Source: Blautia sp. (GTDB lineage Bacteria; Bacillota; Clostridia; Lachnospirales; Lachnospiraceae). Taken from it: a stretch of 64,000 bases of DNA. Each line of letters begins with the position of its first letter. The stretch's first letter is position 1. The translations under genes and the position numbers were made by a program. Of the stretch, positions 47,716 through 58,610 are shown piece after piece. The notes under the pieces are model-generated. The model was not told the origin of the DNA. It saw only the letters and a program-made list of their open reading frames with translations, and made no database searches. The stretch lies in NCBI GenBank assembly GCA_021772055.1, contig JAETNR010000020.1, positions 1-64,000 on the forward strand, given 5' to 3'.

Positions 47716-49032
47716 TCAGCTCCATGCTGGGTCGCCTGCAACCTTTGCAGCCTCTGCACGGTTGGTATCCATGTTTGCCAGAACGTCATTTGCCTCTATT
47801 TCGCCTAAGCAGAAGGAAACTAAATCCTGTCCAAAGTTCATCCAGTAATCATTGGTGTATTTTGTACCATTCTGAAGAACGGATACTGTCATTTTTTCTT
47901 CCGGAATGCTGTTCATGAATTCTTCTTCTTCCGGCAACCAGTGCTGTTCTACAGCATCATCATTTGCATGAATGTTGGTGTAGGAAGGAGAATTGTCCAG
48001 GATTTCCTGCAGGCTTTCCGTCTGTGCAACAAAGTCAAACCATGCTTTTACAAGTTCCGGATGCTCGCTTCCGTTATAACCAAACATGGTGGGGCCGGCC
48101 GGGCTTGACGGGAACCAGGTGTTATCTCCCAGAGGCTCGATAAACAATCCGAACTCATCTTCTGTACCTGTATCTTCTTTGATCTGTTTAATATAGCTGG
48201 AGTTTGCCAGTGCCATAGCACAATTTCTGTCAGCAAATTCGTTTGCCATATTGGAACTGTCTGTACCGATCCAGTCTTCTCCGAAATATCCTGCATCTGA
48301 GAATTCTTTAAACTGATTCAGAACTTCCAGCATCTTCTCATTGTCAGCAAAAGTAGCTGTATTGTTGTTCAGCGCATCGTATAAACCAGGCTGTGCTTCC
48401 TCATAAACACCGCCAATCTGGAAAAATGGGAGCTGATGCTGCCATCCGTCTGCACCGGGCATAAACCATGGAGTAATTCCTGCATCCAGGATCTGTGCGC
48501 AAAGGGCTTTCAGTTCTTCATAATTTGTAGGAACTTCCCATCCGTTTTCTTCAAATAAAGATTTGTTATACACCATTACATACTCCGGAGAGTTATGCCA
48601 GAACTGCATGCCGTAAAGCTTGTCATTGTATTTGCAGGCATCCAGTCTTACTTCCGGGATCTTTGCTTCCCACTCGGCACCTGTAAAGTCGATGCAGTAT
48701 TTTTCCGGATCAACGATCACAGACTCAATTGCAAATGGATTGGACTGAATCCAGAAAACATCGGTACAGGAGTCCGTTGCCAGCTTGGACAGAAGAATAT
48801 CGGAATACTGATCTGCCGGAATCGTCTGAAGGTCAACTGTTACATCATATGTATCTTCAAAACGGTCAATCGTTGCTGCATAACGGTCGTCCATCCATCC
48901 TGCAGATACGAGAATGCTCAGTTCCTCACCTGCAAATTCATCGGTAGCAGCGGATACATTCATTGCCATTCCTGCTGTCATGGAAGCTGCCATTGCAGCG
49001 GTCAATACTGCGGATAAAGCTTTTTTCTTCAT
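47716..49032 (-). CDS. ABC transporter extracellular sugar-binding protein
   Basis: Signal peptide MKKKALSAVLTAAMAASMTAGMAMNVSA; solute-binding fold; adjacent permeases. Confidence 0.9.
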   Translation of the reverse strand: MKKKALSAVLTAAMAASMTAGMAMNVSAATDEFAGEELSILVSAGWMDDRYAATIDRFEDTYDVTVDLQTIPADQYSDILLSKLATDSCTDVFWIQSNPFAIESVIVDPEKYCIDFTGAEWEAKIPEVRLDACKYNDKLYGMQFWHNSPEYVMVYNKSLFEENGWEVPTNYEELKALCAQILDAGITPWFMPGADGWQHQLPFFQIGGVYEEAQPGLYDALNNNTATFADNEKMLEVLNQFKEFSDAGYFGEDWIGTDSSNMANEFADRNCAMALANSSYIKQIKEDTGTEDEFGLFIEPLGDNTWFPSSPAGPTMFGYNGSEHPELVKAWFDFVAQTESLQEILDNSPSYTNIHANDDAVEQHWLPEEEEFMNSIPEEKMTVSVLQNGTKYTNDYWMNFGQDLVSFCLGEIEANDVLANMDTNRAEAAKVAGDPAWS

Positions 49033-49305
49033 TTCATGTTCCTCCTTTTATTTAAGTTCCCTGTTGCTTTCGAACTTTTTTGTTGAATTTAGTGTATCAA
49101 ATTATTTTTTGATAATCTATGGATTATTTCTATTAGATTTTGTACTTTTTTCACAGCAGTGTGCGTTTTTCACATTTTTTTCTTGTGTCTTTTGACTATT
49201 TTTACCAATACTATTTTCAAGATCCTCCATGATTTTTTCCAATAACTGTGCTATAATAGGAACACCATAAAAAGCAGAAACATCCCCATAAAGGAGGACT
49301 TCCAT

Positions 49306-51117
49306 TTGAAACGCACCAGAAAACTCCAGACAAAATTATTCCAGGCGGATTTGCTCCTTGCCTGTCTGATTCTCTTTTCATTTGCCGTATTTTTTTACAT
49401 ATTTGTATCCAGACAGCTGATCAGCAGTGAACTTCAGGCAATGCAGTCCCTGAATGAAAATTTCCAAAACCAGGTGGAAAACTCTTTGCGTGATCTGGAT
49501 GCCGTATCTACCAATATTAATTACAGTAATATCTCCAAGGATCCCCTGGACAGTTCCTTTAATCTGAATATTTCTTATAGTATGCTGAATGATATGGCTG
49601 AACTTTTTATTTCCATCAGCGGTACGGACTTAATGGCGGATCAGATTAATCTCTATGATTTTTCCGGCAATATCCTGCAGGCAGGCATGTCCACAATGGT
49701 CAAAGAAGCCACGGACGAACAATTACTGCTGACCCAAAAAGCCCAAAGCCTAAAAGGAAAAAAGCTCATCACACTTCCCTATAAGACAGATGCCTATTCC
49801 CAATCCACGAAAACCCAAAAATGGTTCATTTCCCTTTACCGCAGTTTTTTTAACCAGTATGGCAGGTCGGTAGGAACGATTGAGACCGCGAAGCAGTGCA
49901 AATCCGTTTTTAAAGGAATTACTTCCTATAAAAAAAAGAATAAAGAAAACGCTGCTTTTGTCTGCATTTTTGATAAAGATGGAAATCTGATATATCCCTA
50001 CGATATCCAGCCGGAAGAAGCAGTTTCGATTGAAAAATATAACAGCCTGGCCATAGAATCCGGCAAAGTATTCAAAAGTCCGGTCACACAGGAGCTGGAA
50101 TATGCTGCACGCTCTGTTTCCAGCTATTCCGGTTATACCTACCTTACGATTCAGCCTCAGAGGGTTATTTTAAAGCCGGTATATCATTTATTGGAAATTT
50201 TGCTGGCAGTGGTAGGACTCTTCCTGGTGGTTTCCGTGCTGATCTCCTACAGGCAGTCCCGCTCCCTGGTAAAACCCATCAAACACCTGAAACACATTAT
50301 CCAACGCCTGGAGCTGGACACCCTTGGCCAGGAAAAAGCCACCTCCTATCCGGTTTCTGTCAATGAGCTGGAGGAGCTTTACCAGGCATACCAGAATATG
50401 AGCGATAACCTGAAGGATTCCATGAACCGTCTTATGGAATCGCAGGAACAGGAGGTCAAGTCACGCACCCTTGCTCTTCAGTCACAGATCAATCCTCATT
50501 TTTACTATAATTCTCTTTCCAGTATTATTGTACTTGCAGAAAACGGGGATACGGATGTGGTCATCCAAATGTGCCGCAACCTGTCTAAAATTATGCGGTA
50601 TATTACCGATACTTCTTCCACAGTGGTTCCCTTGGCGCAGGAAATAGACTATGTAAAGAAATATCTCTACTGCATGAAGGTTCGGTATCAGTCCAGCCTG
50701 AATTACGAAATCTCCATTGCAGACAGTCTTCTGGAAGAGCCGGTTCCCAAGCTTCTGATCCAGCCCATTGTGGAAAATGCCATCAAATATGGCTCTGACT
50801 GTCAGCCGCCCTGGACAATTACTGTGCGAAGCATCGTAACAGATACAAGCTGGCAGATCGATGTGATTGACTCCGGCAGCGGCTTTACAGCGGAAGCCAT
50901 AGAGAAGATCAGCAAAAATATTCGGGATGCAAAGAGCAATCCGGGAATGCCTGCATTAAAGATCAACGGACTTGGTACTTTGAATGTATATCTCCGCTGG
51001 AAACTTTTCTGCAAAGATGATATAATTTTTACGTATGGAAATACCCCTGAGGGACACGGCATTGTTTCTATCGGCCGTTATTTTCCCAGAGGAACAAGAA
51101 GCGGAGGAAACCAATGA
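49306..51117 (+). CDS. Sensor histidine kinase (YesM-like)
   Basis: His_kinase motif LQSQINPHFYYNSLSSI and HATPase LLIQPIVENAIKYG. Confidence 0.92.
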   Translation: MKRTRKLQTKLFQADLLLACLILFSFAVFFYIFVSRQLISSELQAMQSLNENFQNQVENSLRDLDAVSTNINYSNISKDPLDSSFNLNISYSMLNDMAELFISISGTDLMADQINLYDFSGNILQAGMSTMVKEATDEQLLLTQKAQSLKGKKLITLPYKTDAYSQSTKTQKWFISLYRSFFNQYGRSVGTIETAKQCKSVFKGITSYKKKNKENAAFVCIFDKDGNLIYPYDIQPEEAVSIEKYNSLAIESGKVFKSPVTQELEYAARSVSSYSGYTYLTIQPQRVILKPVYHLLEILLAVVGLFLVVSVLISYRQSRSLVKPIKHLKHIIQRLELDTLGQEKATSYPVSVNELEELYQAYQNMSDNLKDSMNRLMESQEQEVKSRTLALQSQINPHFYYNSLSSIIVLAENGDTDVVIQMCRNLSKIMRYITDTSSTVVPLAQEIDYVKKYLYCMKVRYQSSLNYEISIADSLLEEPVPKLLIQPIVENAIKYGSDCQPPWTITVRSIVTDTSWQIDVIDSGSGFTAEAIEKISKNIRDAKSNPGMPALKINGLGTLNVYLRWKLFCKDDIIFTYGNTPEGHGIVSIGRYFPRGTRSGGNQ

Positions 51118-51875
51118 AATACACAGTGATTGTTGCCGAGGACGAGGAGTTGTTATTAAATAACCTCGTCTCTAAAGTCCGGAAGGCGGATCCGGATTTT
51201 GAGGTCATAGGGAAAGCCCAGACAGGAAGTCAGGCTTATGAGCTTGTGGAAGAGCTGAATCCAGACGTTTTGATCACGGACATTAGGATGCCTGTGATGG
51301 ACGGAATTGCCCTGCTTACAGAAGTGCGCAAGCAGTTTCCATTGGTAAAATTCATCATCACCAGCGGTTTTTCTGATTTCGAATACGCCAAAAAGGCCAT
51401 CAGCCTGAAGGTCTCCGATTATCTTCTGAAGCCTGTAGATTCTGAGGAACTGAAAGCTGCTCTTTTAAAAATCAAGAACGAATTCCTGGTCACCAAGAAC
51501 AGCTATGAAGAGATTTTCAATCCGGGCACCACCAGGATGGCTCCTTCTAAGATTGCGGAACTTCTCAAGGATTTCCTGGTAGAAAATTACAGCCAGGACA
51601 TTAACCTGAATCTCATAGCAGATAATATGAACTACAGTTCAAGCTATCTGACCAGGATCTTCTGCCAGGTTTACGACTGCACTCCATCCAAATATATCAC
51701 CAATCTGCGCATCAGCAATGCCCAGAAAATGCTGCAGCACAATCCGGAATTTTCCATTAAGCAGATCGGAGAAGCCGTGGGCTACCATGACCAGGGTTAT
51801 TTCAGCCGGATCTTTAAGAAGCAGACCGGCCTAAGTCCTTTTGAATTTCGAGAAAGGGAAGTGCTGCCACACTAA
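51114..51875 (+). CDS. Response regulator with AraC-type DNA-binding domain (YesN-like)
   Basis: Receiver domain DVLITDIRMPVMDGIALL plus AraC HTH; 4-nt overlap with the kinase. Confidence 0.93.
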   Translation: MKYTVIVAEDEELLLNNLVSKVRKADPDFEVIGKAQTGSQAYELVEELNPDVLITDIRMPVMDGIALLTEVRKQFPLVKFIITSGFSDFEYAKKAISLKVSDYLLKPVDSEELKAALLKIKNEFLVTKNSYEEIFNPGTTRMAPSKIAELLKDFLVENYSQDINLNLIADNMNYSSSYLTRIFCQVYDCTPSKYITNLRISNAQKMLQHNPEFSIKQIGEAVGYHDQGYFSRIFKKQTGLSPFEFREREVLPH

Positions 51876-51900
51876 ATAATTAGTGCGGCAGCACTTTTTT
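51860..51900 (+). terminator. Intrinsic terminator containing the response-regulator stop codon
   Basis: aagtgctgcc(a)cacta...tagtgcggcagcactttttt. Confidence 0.85.
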
Positions 51901-51901
51901 A

Positions 51902-54139
51902 CTAAATTCCGATTATTTGCCCATTTTTCACCTGAATCCGAAACTTCTTTTCCCGAAACACCCTCCTGATCTCAATCTCTTCCCACTCTTTCGGCAGGCA
52001 CGGCTGCACCTTAAGCCCCTCCCAGGTCGACTTCACTCCCAAAATGTACTGGGTAAATGCCACATACATCCAGGAAGCTGTCCCAGTAAGCCAGCTTACA
52101 TTCGCCAAACCGAATTTATCACTCTCCGGACCGAAAATATTGGAACTGTATACATAAGGCTCTGCCTTATACCGCCATTCTCCTGCTTTCTTCTGCGCAT
52201 TCATGGGGAGAAGCTGCCGGTAATATTCCCATGCCCTGTCCCCTCTGCCTAAAAGACACTCGGCTATGATTGCCCATGTATTGGCATGGCAGAATACAGA
52301 GCCATTCTCACCGCAGCCTTTATTATAATAGGTAAGCGGATCCTCTGCTGATGGATACCCTGCCATTGCCGGATGGATTTTCTTAATTCCAAGAGGCGTA
52401 TTGAGAAGCCGATGGACACTATCCATGGCAATTTTTCCCCTCTCGCCCTCTGCCATCCCGGAGATCACGGCCCAGGTCTGGGCATTCAGCCAGATTTTTG
52501 CCATCGGTTCTCTCGCGCTTCCCAAAGCCTGGCCATTATCCATGAAAGCCCTGATATACCACTCCCCGTCCCAGGCTGTCTGGTTCACTGTTTTCTTCAT
52601 TGCCTCATAACGCGCCAGGTAATCGTTCTCTTCTCCCAGAAGTCCTGCAAGCTCAGCCATTTCTTTCAAGGCAGCTCCCAGCATGAAAGCCACCATCACG
52701 CTTTCTCCTTTTCCTTCCCGGCATACCTTATACAGCATATCGTTCCAGTCACTATGAAGCATCAAAGGCAATCCATGTACTCCGATATTTTGATAAACAA
52801 ACTCCACAGAGCGTTTCAGATGTTCCCATACCGTTCCTTCTCCTCCATCATAGAAGGAAACTGTTTTACCCAGATAATCGAGCATTCCTTCTTCCATGAC
52901 CAAGGCGTACACAGCATAAATCAGCCATAAATGATTATCACTGTGGATTCTTTTCACCGGCTCATATCCTTCTATCGGAAAGAAATAATGGTTTGTGTGT
53001 CCGTCACGGTATTGCTGGGATAACAGCAAATCCAGCTTCTCCCTGGCACGAACTGTATCAAAAGGAATCATAGCTAGCACATCCTGAGAGGTGTCCCGAA
53101 ATCCAACACCCCGGAAAGTTCCCGTTGCATAGTAGGAGATATTTCTGGAAAACAAAAAATTCCGCTCAGACTGATAGGGGTTCCAAATATTGATCATAGT
53201 CATGGTATGTTCATCAGGCACCCTGCACTGAAAATGATCAAAATAAGCTTCCCAGCTTTTTCCAAGATTTGCAAAGGAACGTTCCACAAAGCCTTCCTCA
53301 CAAAGCCTCGCTGCACTTTTTCGGATTTCATCCTGGTCCTTCGCAGCTCCCAAAAAAATATGAACTTCCTTCTCAACCCCTGCCTCAAGTTTCAGAGGAA
53401 TCTCCAAAGCAAAACAAGGATCACCGCCGAACAGCCTGGATCCGGTACAGTGTCCGTCCTCCACAGCTTTAGGATTCTCTTCACTCCTGTAGCTTCCTAT
53501 GAATTCATCCCGGTCACAGTCAAAGGCCCGGACTTTGCTGTCTGATGCAAAATAAATGAGCGGTGTCTCCTCCGGCTTTGGCTGCATCTCCACTCCATAA
53601 CGGTACACCAGGATCTCTCCATCCAGATCACTGACAGAGAGCTGATGCTTATTGTAGCACTGCCAGCTCAATTCCCGCTCAAATTCCATCATGCCAAGCT
53701 CCACATAAGGAAACAAGGTGATTTCCTTGTCCTTTTCTGTCCGGAAACGAAGGCTCCAGATCAGGCAGTTCTCCTCTTTTCCCACAAAATAAGTAGCAGT
53801 CACTGATACTCCGTTTTTTTCTGCCTGAAAACGGGTATATCCCATACCATGGGTGGAACTCCAAGTATCCGGTTTTGCCGGACAAGGCTCATTGGTTGGC
53901 GTCCAGACTGTCTCGCCGTCACGAATATAGGTATAGAATCCGCTCCGATCCATAGGCAGATGAAAAAAACGATAGTGATTAATCCTGAAAATCTGCGGAG
54001 ACTTATAAAATGCCACGCCGCCACCGCAATGGGAAATCATCGTGTGAAAAGTCCCGTTGGACAGATAGTTCATCCATGGCGTCGGACTATTGTATTTATC
54101 AAAAGTAATCTCTTTTCGTTCGTTGTCAAAACGGTACAT
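51902..54139 (-). CDS. GH94 family glycoside phosphorylase
   Basis: N-terminal NSPTPWMNYLSNGTFHTMISHCGGG...SPQIFRINHYRF and catalytic HSDWNDML. Confidence 0.87.
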   Translation of the reverse strand: MYRFDNERKEITFDKYNSPTPWMNYLSNGTFHTMISHCGGGVAFYKSPQIFRINHYRFFHLPMDRSGFYTYIRDGETVWTPTNEPCPAKPDTWSSTHGMGYTRFQAEKNGVSVTATYFVGKEENCLIWSLRFRTEKDKEITLFPYVELGMMEFERELSWQCYNKHQLSVSDLDGEILVYRYGVEMQPKPEETPLIYFASDSKVRAFDCDRDEFIGSYRSEENPKAVEDGHCTGSRLFGGDPCFALEIPLKLEAGVEKEVHIFLGAAKDQDEIRKSAARLCEEGFVERSFANLGKSWEAYFDHFQCRVPDEHTMTMINIWNPYQSERNFLFSRNISYYATGTFRGVGFRDTSQDVLAMIPFDTVRAREKLDLLLSQQYRDGHTNHYFFPIEGYEPVKRIHSDNHLWLIYAVYALVMEEGMLDYLGKTVSFYDGGEGTVWEHLKRSVEFVYQNIGVHGLPLMLHSDWNDMLYKVCREGKGESVMVAFMLGAALKEMAELAGLLGEENDYLARYEAMKKTVNQTAWDGEWYIRAFMDNGQALGSAREPMAKIWLNAQTWAVISGMAEGERGKIAMDSVHRLLNTPLGIKKIHPAMAGYPSAEDPLTYYNKGCGENGSVFCHANTWAIIAECLLGRGDRAWEYYRQLLPMNAQKKAGEWRYKAEPYVYSSNIFGPESDKFGLANVSWLTGTASWMYVAFTQYILGVKSTWEGLKVQPCLPKEWEEIEIRRVFREKKFRIQVKNGQIIGI

Positions 54140-54145
54140 AAAATA

Positions 54146-54793
54146 TCACCTCTCCTGTTCCAGGATTTCTCTGATCTTTGCGGCTGCAGCTTTCCCCAGG
54201 AGTCTTTGCCCTTCTCTATCCAAATGTACCCCCTCCCATGCGCTCGGCTCGGTCACCCTGGAAGCATCCAGAAAATTGCAGCCGTAGTCTTTCGCAAGCA
54301 ATCGATAATGTTCGCCAAGTTCAAGGGATTTCGCTTCAGAGTTTCCATCAATAAAATCATGAACACCTCTGTCATGAATATGTGGCGGCGCAATCAAGAG
54401 AATCTTTGGCGGCTTCCCGGTATCCCAGACAAAAGGCGTTAAAACGGTTTTAATCAAAAGTTCCATTCCCCGCCGGATGTCCGGCACGGAAGCGTGATAG
54501 GTATTTTTCATATCATTGGTTCCCAGAAGGAATACCACCAGATCCAGAGGCTGGTGGCTCTGGAGAATGGGAATGAGCAGAGACAGTCCGTTCTTTCCAC
54601 AAGCAGCAGGATCCTCCAGGGAAGTCGTCCTGCCGCTTAACCCCTCCTCCACGATCCGGCAGTCCTCACCCAACAGCTTCTCCGCAATGCCGCCCCATCG
54701 GCTGTCCCTCTCAAATCGCAGATGATCTTTCTCTTTAAAATCAGGATCAAAGCCCCATGTAATAGAATCTCCATATAGTAAAATTTGCTTCAT
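54146..54793 (-). CDS. SGNH/GDSL-type hydrolase (putative carbohydrate esterase)
   Basis: ILLYGDSITWGFDP, VFLLGTNDMKN, DREGQRLLGKA; start placed at MKQILLYGD (M33). Confidence 0.85.
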   Translation of the reverse strand: MKQILLYGDSITWGFDPDFKEKDHLRFERDSRWGGIAEKLLGEDCRIVEEGLSGRTTSLEDPAACGKNGLSLLIPILQSHQPLDLVVFLLGTNDMKNTYHASVPDIRRGMELLIKTVLTPFVWDTGKPPKILLIAPPHIHDRGVHDFIDGNSEAKSLELGEHYRLLAKDYGCNFLDASRVTEPSAWEGVHLDREGQRLLGKAAAAKIREILEQER

Positions 54794-54875
54794 AAAATAC
54801 TCCGTTCCCCTAAGAAGCCGGCGCGGGGACATTTTCATGCCCCCGTGCCGCTCTGTTTTCTTGTTTTTACAGATC

Positions 54876-56375
54876 TTATTTTTTGCCATTGGCAGTCAGC
54901 CATTCATCAAGCTGCTTCTGAAGTTCTGCCTTATACTCCTCTGCGCCCGCCTGTTCCATTTTTGTCACATACTCCTCAAAACGTTCGTCAAAATTGTCAT
55001 AGAGGGACATAAACTTATATTCTGCGGCAACAGAACTCATCTGTGCCATCTGGGTTGCCATAGGTTCCTCATGGAAGCTGAAACCGGACAGTGGAGAAAC
55101 ATCTGCATGATTATTGATCTCCATTGTTTCCTCCCATACGCCTTCCTTTTGGCCTTCCACAAGGTAAGCGTTAAACTGGTTGCCCAGAGCCCAGCCGCTG
55201 TTGAAGAAATATCCGCTGTCCGGAATCTCTTTCACGAAACCGTCTTCCATGGTATAGTTCACATCTTCAATCCCGAAATTCAGCATATTAAAGATTTCTT
55301 TATCCGTATTCATAACTTCGATCATCTTGATTGCAGCCTCCGGATGCTCGCTGCTGCTGGAAACTGCGTTCATGGCACCTCTTGCAGACAGTGCATTTAC
55401 AACAGGTTCCGTGAGGGATACCTGGACATAATCAAATCCGCCTGCAAGCTGTTTCTGTTCAATTTCTCCGCCAGGTTTTACAATTCCAAGGCGGGATGCA
55501 TATTTCCCTGCCGTAATGTCGGCGCTGTCATCCTGAAGTGTGATGATATCATCGCGGATATAGCCGTTGTTATAAAGTTCTCCAAATTCAGCCAGATGTT
55601 TCTTCATCTCCTCCGGGAACCAGTCCACTGTGTAGGTGTCATCGTCCTTCTTAATGTACATAGGCACACCGCTGTCTGCTACCTTATAATAGCCGTCCAT
55701 CATCTTCATGGCTACAAAATCATTCTCAAAAGCCTGAATGCTCAGGTCACCTACCGGATAAAGATCCGATTCATTGTCCCGTACGGCATCCCAGAAGGGA
55801 TACATATCTTCCACACTCTTCACATTTTCCCAGTCAAACTCATATTTATCTACCAGATCTTTTCTCATCATAAATCCAAAGGAGTCGTAACAGATCTGAT
55901 AATTGGGGATTGCATAAACGGATCCCCCTACCCTTGCCTGTTCAAACAGGAATTCCGGCAGTATATTCTTGAGCTCCGGGGCATTCTCCTCAATCAGATC
56001 ATCCAGCGGGAGAAAGGCTCCCCTGGAAACGTTTGGCTGATATTTGTTCAGCCAGTTTTGGGTAGTAAAGCACACATCAAATGCCTCCCCTGAGGAAATC
56101 ATCATGTTCATCTTTTCATCGTAGCTGCCGTAATCATAGACTTCCAACTGAAGCTCCAGACCATAGCGCTCCGCCAAAACCTTATTTACCTCCTCCAGTA
56201 CCTGGTCGATACCTGTCTGAGGGGTTCCCGCAGTAATCCAGCGGATCGGAATGATCTCGCCCGATTCGGACTCCGTTTCGCCGGCAAAGCATGCCGTACC
56301 GGGAACCAGCATAGATGCAGAAAGGATCCCTGCCAAAATAGCCTTGTTCATGTTGCTTCTGTGACATTTCTTCAT
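54876..56375 (-). CDS. ABC transporter extracellular binding protein (LipO-like)
   Basis: Signal peptide; IPIRWITAGTPQTGIDQVLEEVNKVLAERYGLELQLEVYDYGSYDEKMNMMISSGEAFDVCFT; co-directional with LplB/LplC-like permeases. Confidence 0.88.
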   Translation of the reverse strand: MKKCHRSNMNKAILAGILSASMLVPGTACFAGETESESGEIIPIRWITAGTPQTGIDQVLEEVNKVLAERYGLELQLEVYDYGSYDEKMNMMISSGEAFDVCFTTQNWLNKYQPNVSRGAFLPLDDLIEENAPELKNILPEFLFEQARVGGSVYAIPNYQICYDSFGFMMRKDLVDKYEFDWENVKSVEDMYPFWDAVRDNESDLYPVGDLSIQAFENDFVAMKMMDGYYKVADSGVPMYIKKDDDTYTVDWFPEEMKKHLAEFGELYNNGYIRDDIITLQDDSADITAGKYASRLGIVKPGGEIEQKQLAGGFDYVQVSLTEPVVNALSARGAMNAVSSSSEHPEAAIKMIEVMNTDKEIFNMLNFGIEDVNYTMEDGFVKEIPDSGYFFNSGWALGNQFNAYLVEGQKEGVWEETMEINNHADVSPLSGFSFHEEPMATQMAQMSSVAAEYKFMSLYDNFDERFEEYVTKMEQAGAEEYKAELQKQLDEWLTANGKK

Positions 56376-56448
56376 ATCATTTTCCTCCTTTATTATAGGG
56401 GCCGCCTCCTGAAGTCATTTTTATTTGGAAGGCAGCCTTTTTTCACAT

Positions 56449-57387
56449 TTACCCCTTAACGGCTCCCACTGTAAGCCCTGAGATAAAATATTTCTGAAAG
56501 AACGGGAATACCACCAGCATGGGACCTGCTGCCACCACTGCCATTGCCATCAAAAGATTCTGGCTTGGAATATCTCGGACATCCACCGTAATTCCTCCTC
56601 CCTGACTGAGTGCAGTCAGCAAAGACTGGATATTTTGCTGGATGCGGTAAAGCATGTACTGCAGCGGTTCCATTTCTTCTTTAGTAATATAGAGAAGCCC
56701 TGTCTGCCAGTCGTTCCATTTGCTCATCGCTGTAAAAAAAGCCACGGTCGTCAAAACCGGGATGGACAGCGGAAGAGCAATCTTGAAAAAGATCACGAAT
56801 TCGTTGGCGCCGTCTACCTTCGCTGACTCAAAAAGCTCCTGAGGCAGTTTCTGAAAAAAAGTCCGTATCATGATCACGTGAAAAGCATACACAAAGCTTG
56901 GTACAATCATAACTGCGAAGGTATCCTTCCAGTGAAGTACCTGGGTCATCAAGATATAGCTTGGCACCATACCTCCGGAAAACAGCAGCGTAAAGAACAC
57001 GTAAAAGGACAACGGTCTTGCAAATTTACAGTTTGAACGTGCCAGTGTATAACCGATCATACTCATAATCAGGACGCCTCCCACTACCGTAGCTGCAGTG
57101 GCAAAAATCGTGACCCCATAGCTTCGAAGCACCCGCATTGGACTTTTAAAGATATATTCATAGGCCGTCAGGTCAAATTCGGAAGGAATCAATCGGAATC
57201 CGTTCTCACTGAGTGCTGTGGCATTGGTAAAGGATGCTGAAATCAGCAGGATAAACGGAATGATACACATGACTGCATAGAAAATACCAATGGCATTGAT
57301 CAAAATCTGCGGTCTGTTTTTTTTCTTCAAAGTTCTCCTCTCCTTTCCTTTAAAATAATGCACTGTCGGGGTCAATTTTTCGTACAA
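56449..57387 (-). CDS. Carbohydrate ABC transporter permease (LplC/YtcP-like)
   Basis: ESAKVDGANEFVIFFKIALPLSIPVLTTVAFF; ends ISGLTVGAVKG. Confidence 0.9.
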   Translation of the reverse strand: MYEKLTPTVHYFKGKERRTLKKKNRPQILINAIGIFYAVMCIIPFILLISASFTNATALSENGFRLIPSEFDLTAYEYIFKSPMRVLRSYGVTIFATAATVVGGVLIMSMIGYTLARSNCKFARPLSFYVFFTLLFSGGMVPSYILMTQVLHWKDTFAVMIVPSFVYAFHVIMIRTFFQKLPQELFESAKVDGANEFVIFFKIALPLSIPVLTTVAFFTAMSKWNDWQTGLLYITKEEMEPLQYMLYRIQQNIQSLLTALSQGGGITVDVRDIPSQNLLMAMAVVAAGPMLVVFPFFQKYFISGLTVGAVKG

Positions 57388-58309
57388 CCAGGTTCGTCAC
57401 CAGAATCAGTACAAATCCCACAAGTGACTGAATCAGCCCCACAGCCGTAGCCATTCCCACGTCACCAAGCTGCGTCAGCGCGCGGTACACATAGGTATCC
57501 ACTACATCCGTCGCTGGATAGAGCACTCCTACATTTCTCGGCACATTGAAAAACAATCCAAAATCTGCCCGGAAAATATTGCCGATATTCAAAAGGGTCA
57601 TAACAATTATGATTGGTTTCAGGAAGGGCAGTACGATATACCGAAACTGCTGAATTTTGGTAGCGCCGTCAAGCTGCGCCGCTTCAAAATAGGTATTGTC
57701 GATTCCCATCAGGCTTGCATAGTAGAAAAGACTATTGTAGCCTGTCCCGTGCCAGATTTTCACCAGCAGAAGGATAACCGGCCAGTAGGCTGCATTGGAA
57801 TACCAGTCCACCGTTTTCCCTCCAAATAGGCGAATAACCTGATTGACCAGTCCCATATCTCCCGGCATCAGAAGGGCATACACCATATACCCGACCACAA
57901 CCCAGGAAAGAAAACTTGGCATCAGCGTAATTGTCTGATAAGTTTTCACCATCCTTCTGCTGCGAAGATTAAACATGATCACCGCAAACAATACGCTCAA
58001 AGTAGTGGTAAAAACAATAAAAAGGAAATTCATTCCCAGTGTATTACGAACGACTCGCCAGGCATCTGAAGAGGTAAAAAAGAATTTAAAATTATTCAAA
58101 CCTGCCCAGGGGCTTCTAATAATCCCCAGATTTACCTTAAATTTCTTAAATGCCAGAATAATTCCTCCCATAGGAACATAACAAAAAATAAACAGCAGTA
58201 TCATTGCCGGAAGCGCCAGGATGAACAGTTGGATATTGTCCACCGTACTGCTCCTTAAGCTTTTTCCCCAGCCCCCTCCCCGGGTACCGCCTGTCTTTCG
58301 ATTTTTCAC
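57350..58309 (-). CDS. ABC transporter permease (LplB-like)
   Basis: YFEAAQLDGATKIQQFRYIVLPFLKPI motif; ends RKIDPDSALF. Confidence 0.9.
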   Translation of the reverse strand: MKNRKTGGTRGGGWGKSLRSSTVDNIQLFILALPAMILLFIFCYVPMGGIILAFKKFKVNLGIIRSPWAGLNNFKFFFTSSDAWRVVRNTLGMNFLFIVFTTTLSVLFAVIMFNLRSRRMVKTYQTITLMPSFLSWVVVGYMVYALLMPGDMGLVNQVIRLFGGKTVDWYSNAAYWPVILLLVKIWHGTGYNSLFYYASLMGIDNTYFEAAQLDGATKIQQFRYIVLPFLKPIIIVMTLLNIGNIFRADFGLFFNVPRNVGVLYPATDVVDTYVYRALTQLGDVGMATAVGLIQSLVGFVLILVTNLVVRKIDPDSALF

Positions 58310-58610
58310 ATCGCATCCCTCCTCATCCGGCGCCGTATTCCCTCCAGCCTTGCCGCGGCGCCCTTTTGTATGTATCTCGTTTTGTTGACCACATTATAGC
58401 AGGCATTTTCTTTGATGAAAATGACACTGTTTTGCGAATCTGGTCAAAGAATTGCCCACTTTTCCATATTCTTTGTGACAATTGTGCTTTTTTTTGCTTT
58501 TCCAGCTATTTTTTTGTGTATTATTTTCCAGCTCATTGTCATTTCTTTCTTTTTGTGCAATAATGGAATGAAGTTTCATGTGATATCACGATTTAAAGGA
58601 GATGGGGAGT

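Noticed and set aside
54837-56093. 418-aa + strand ORF
   Set aside because: Antisense to the LipO-like binding-protein gene; low plausibility composition
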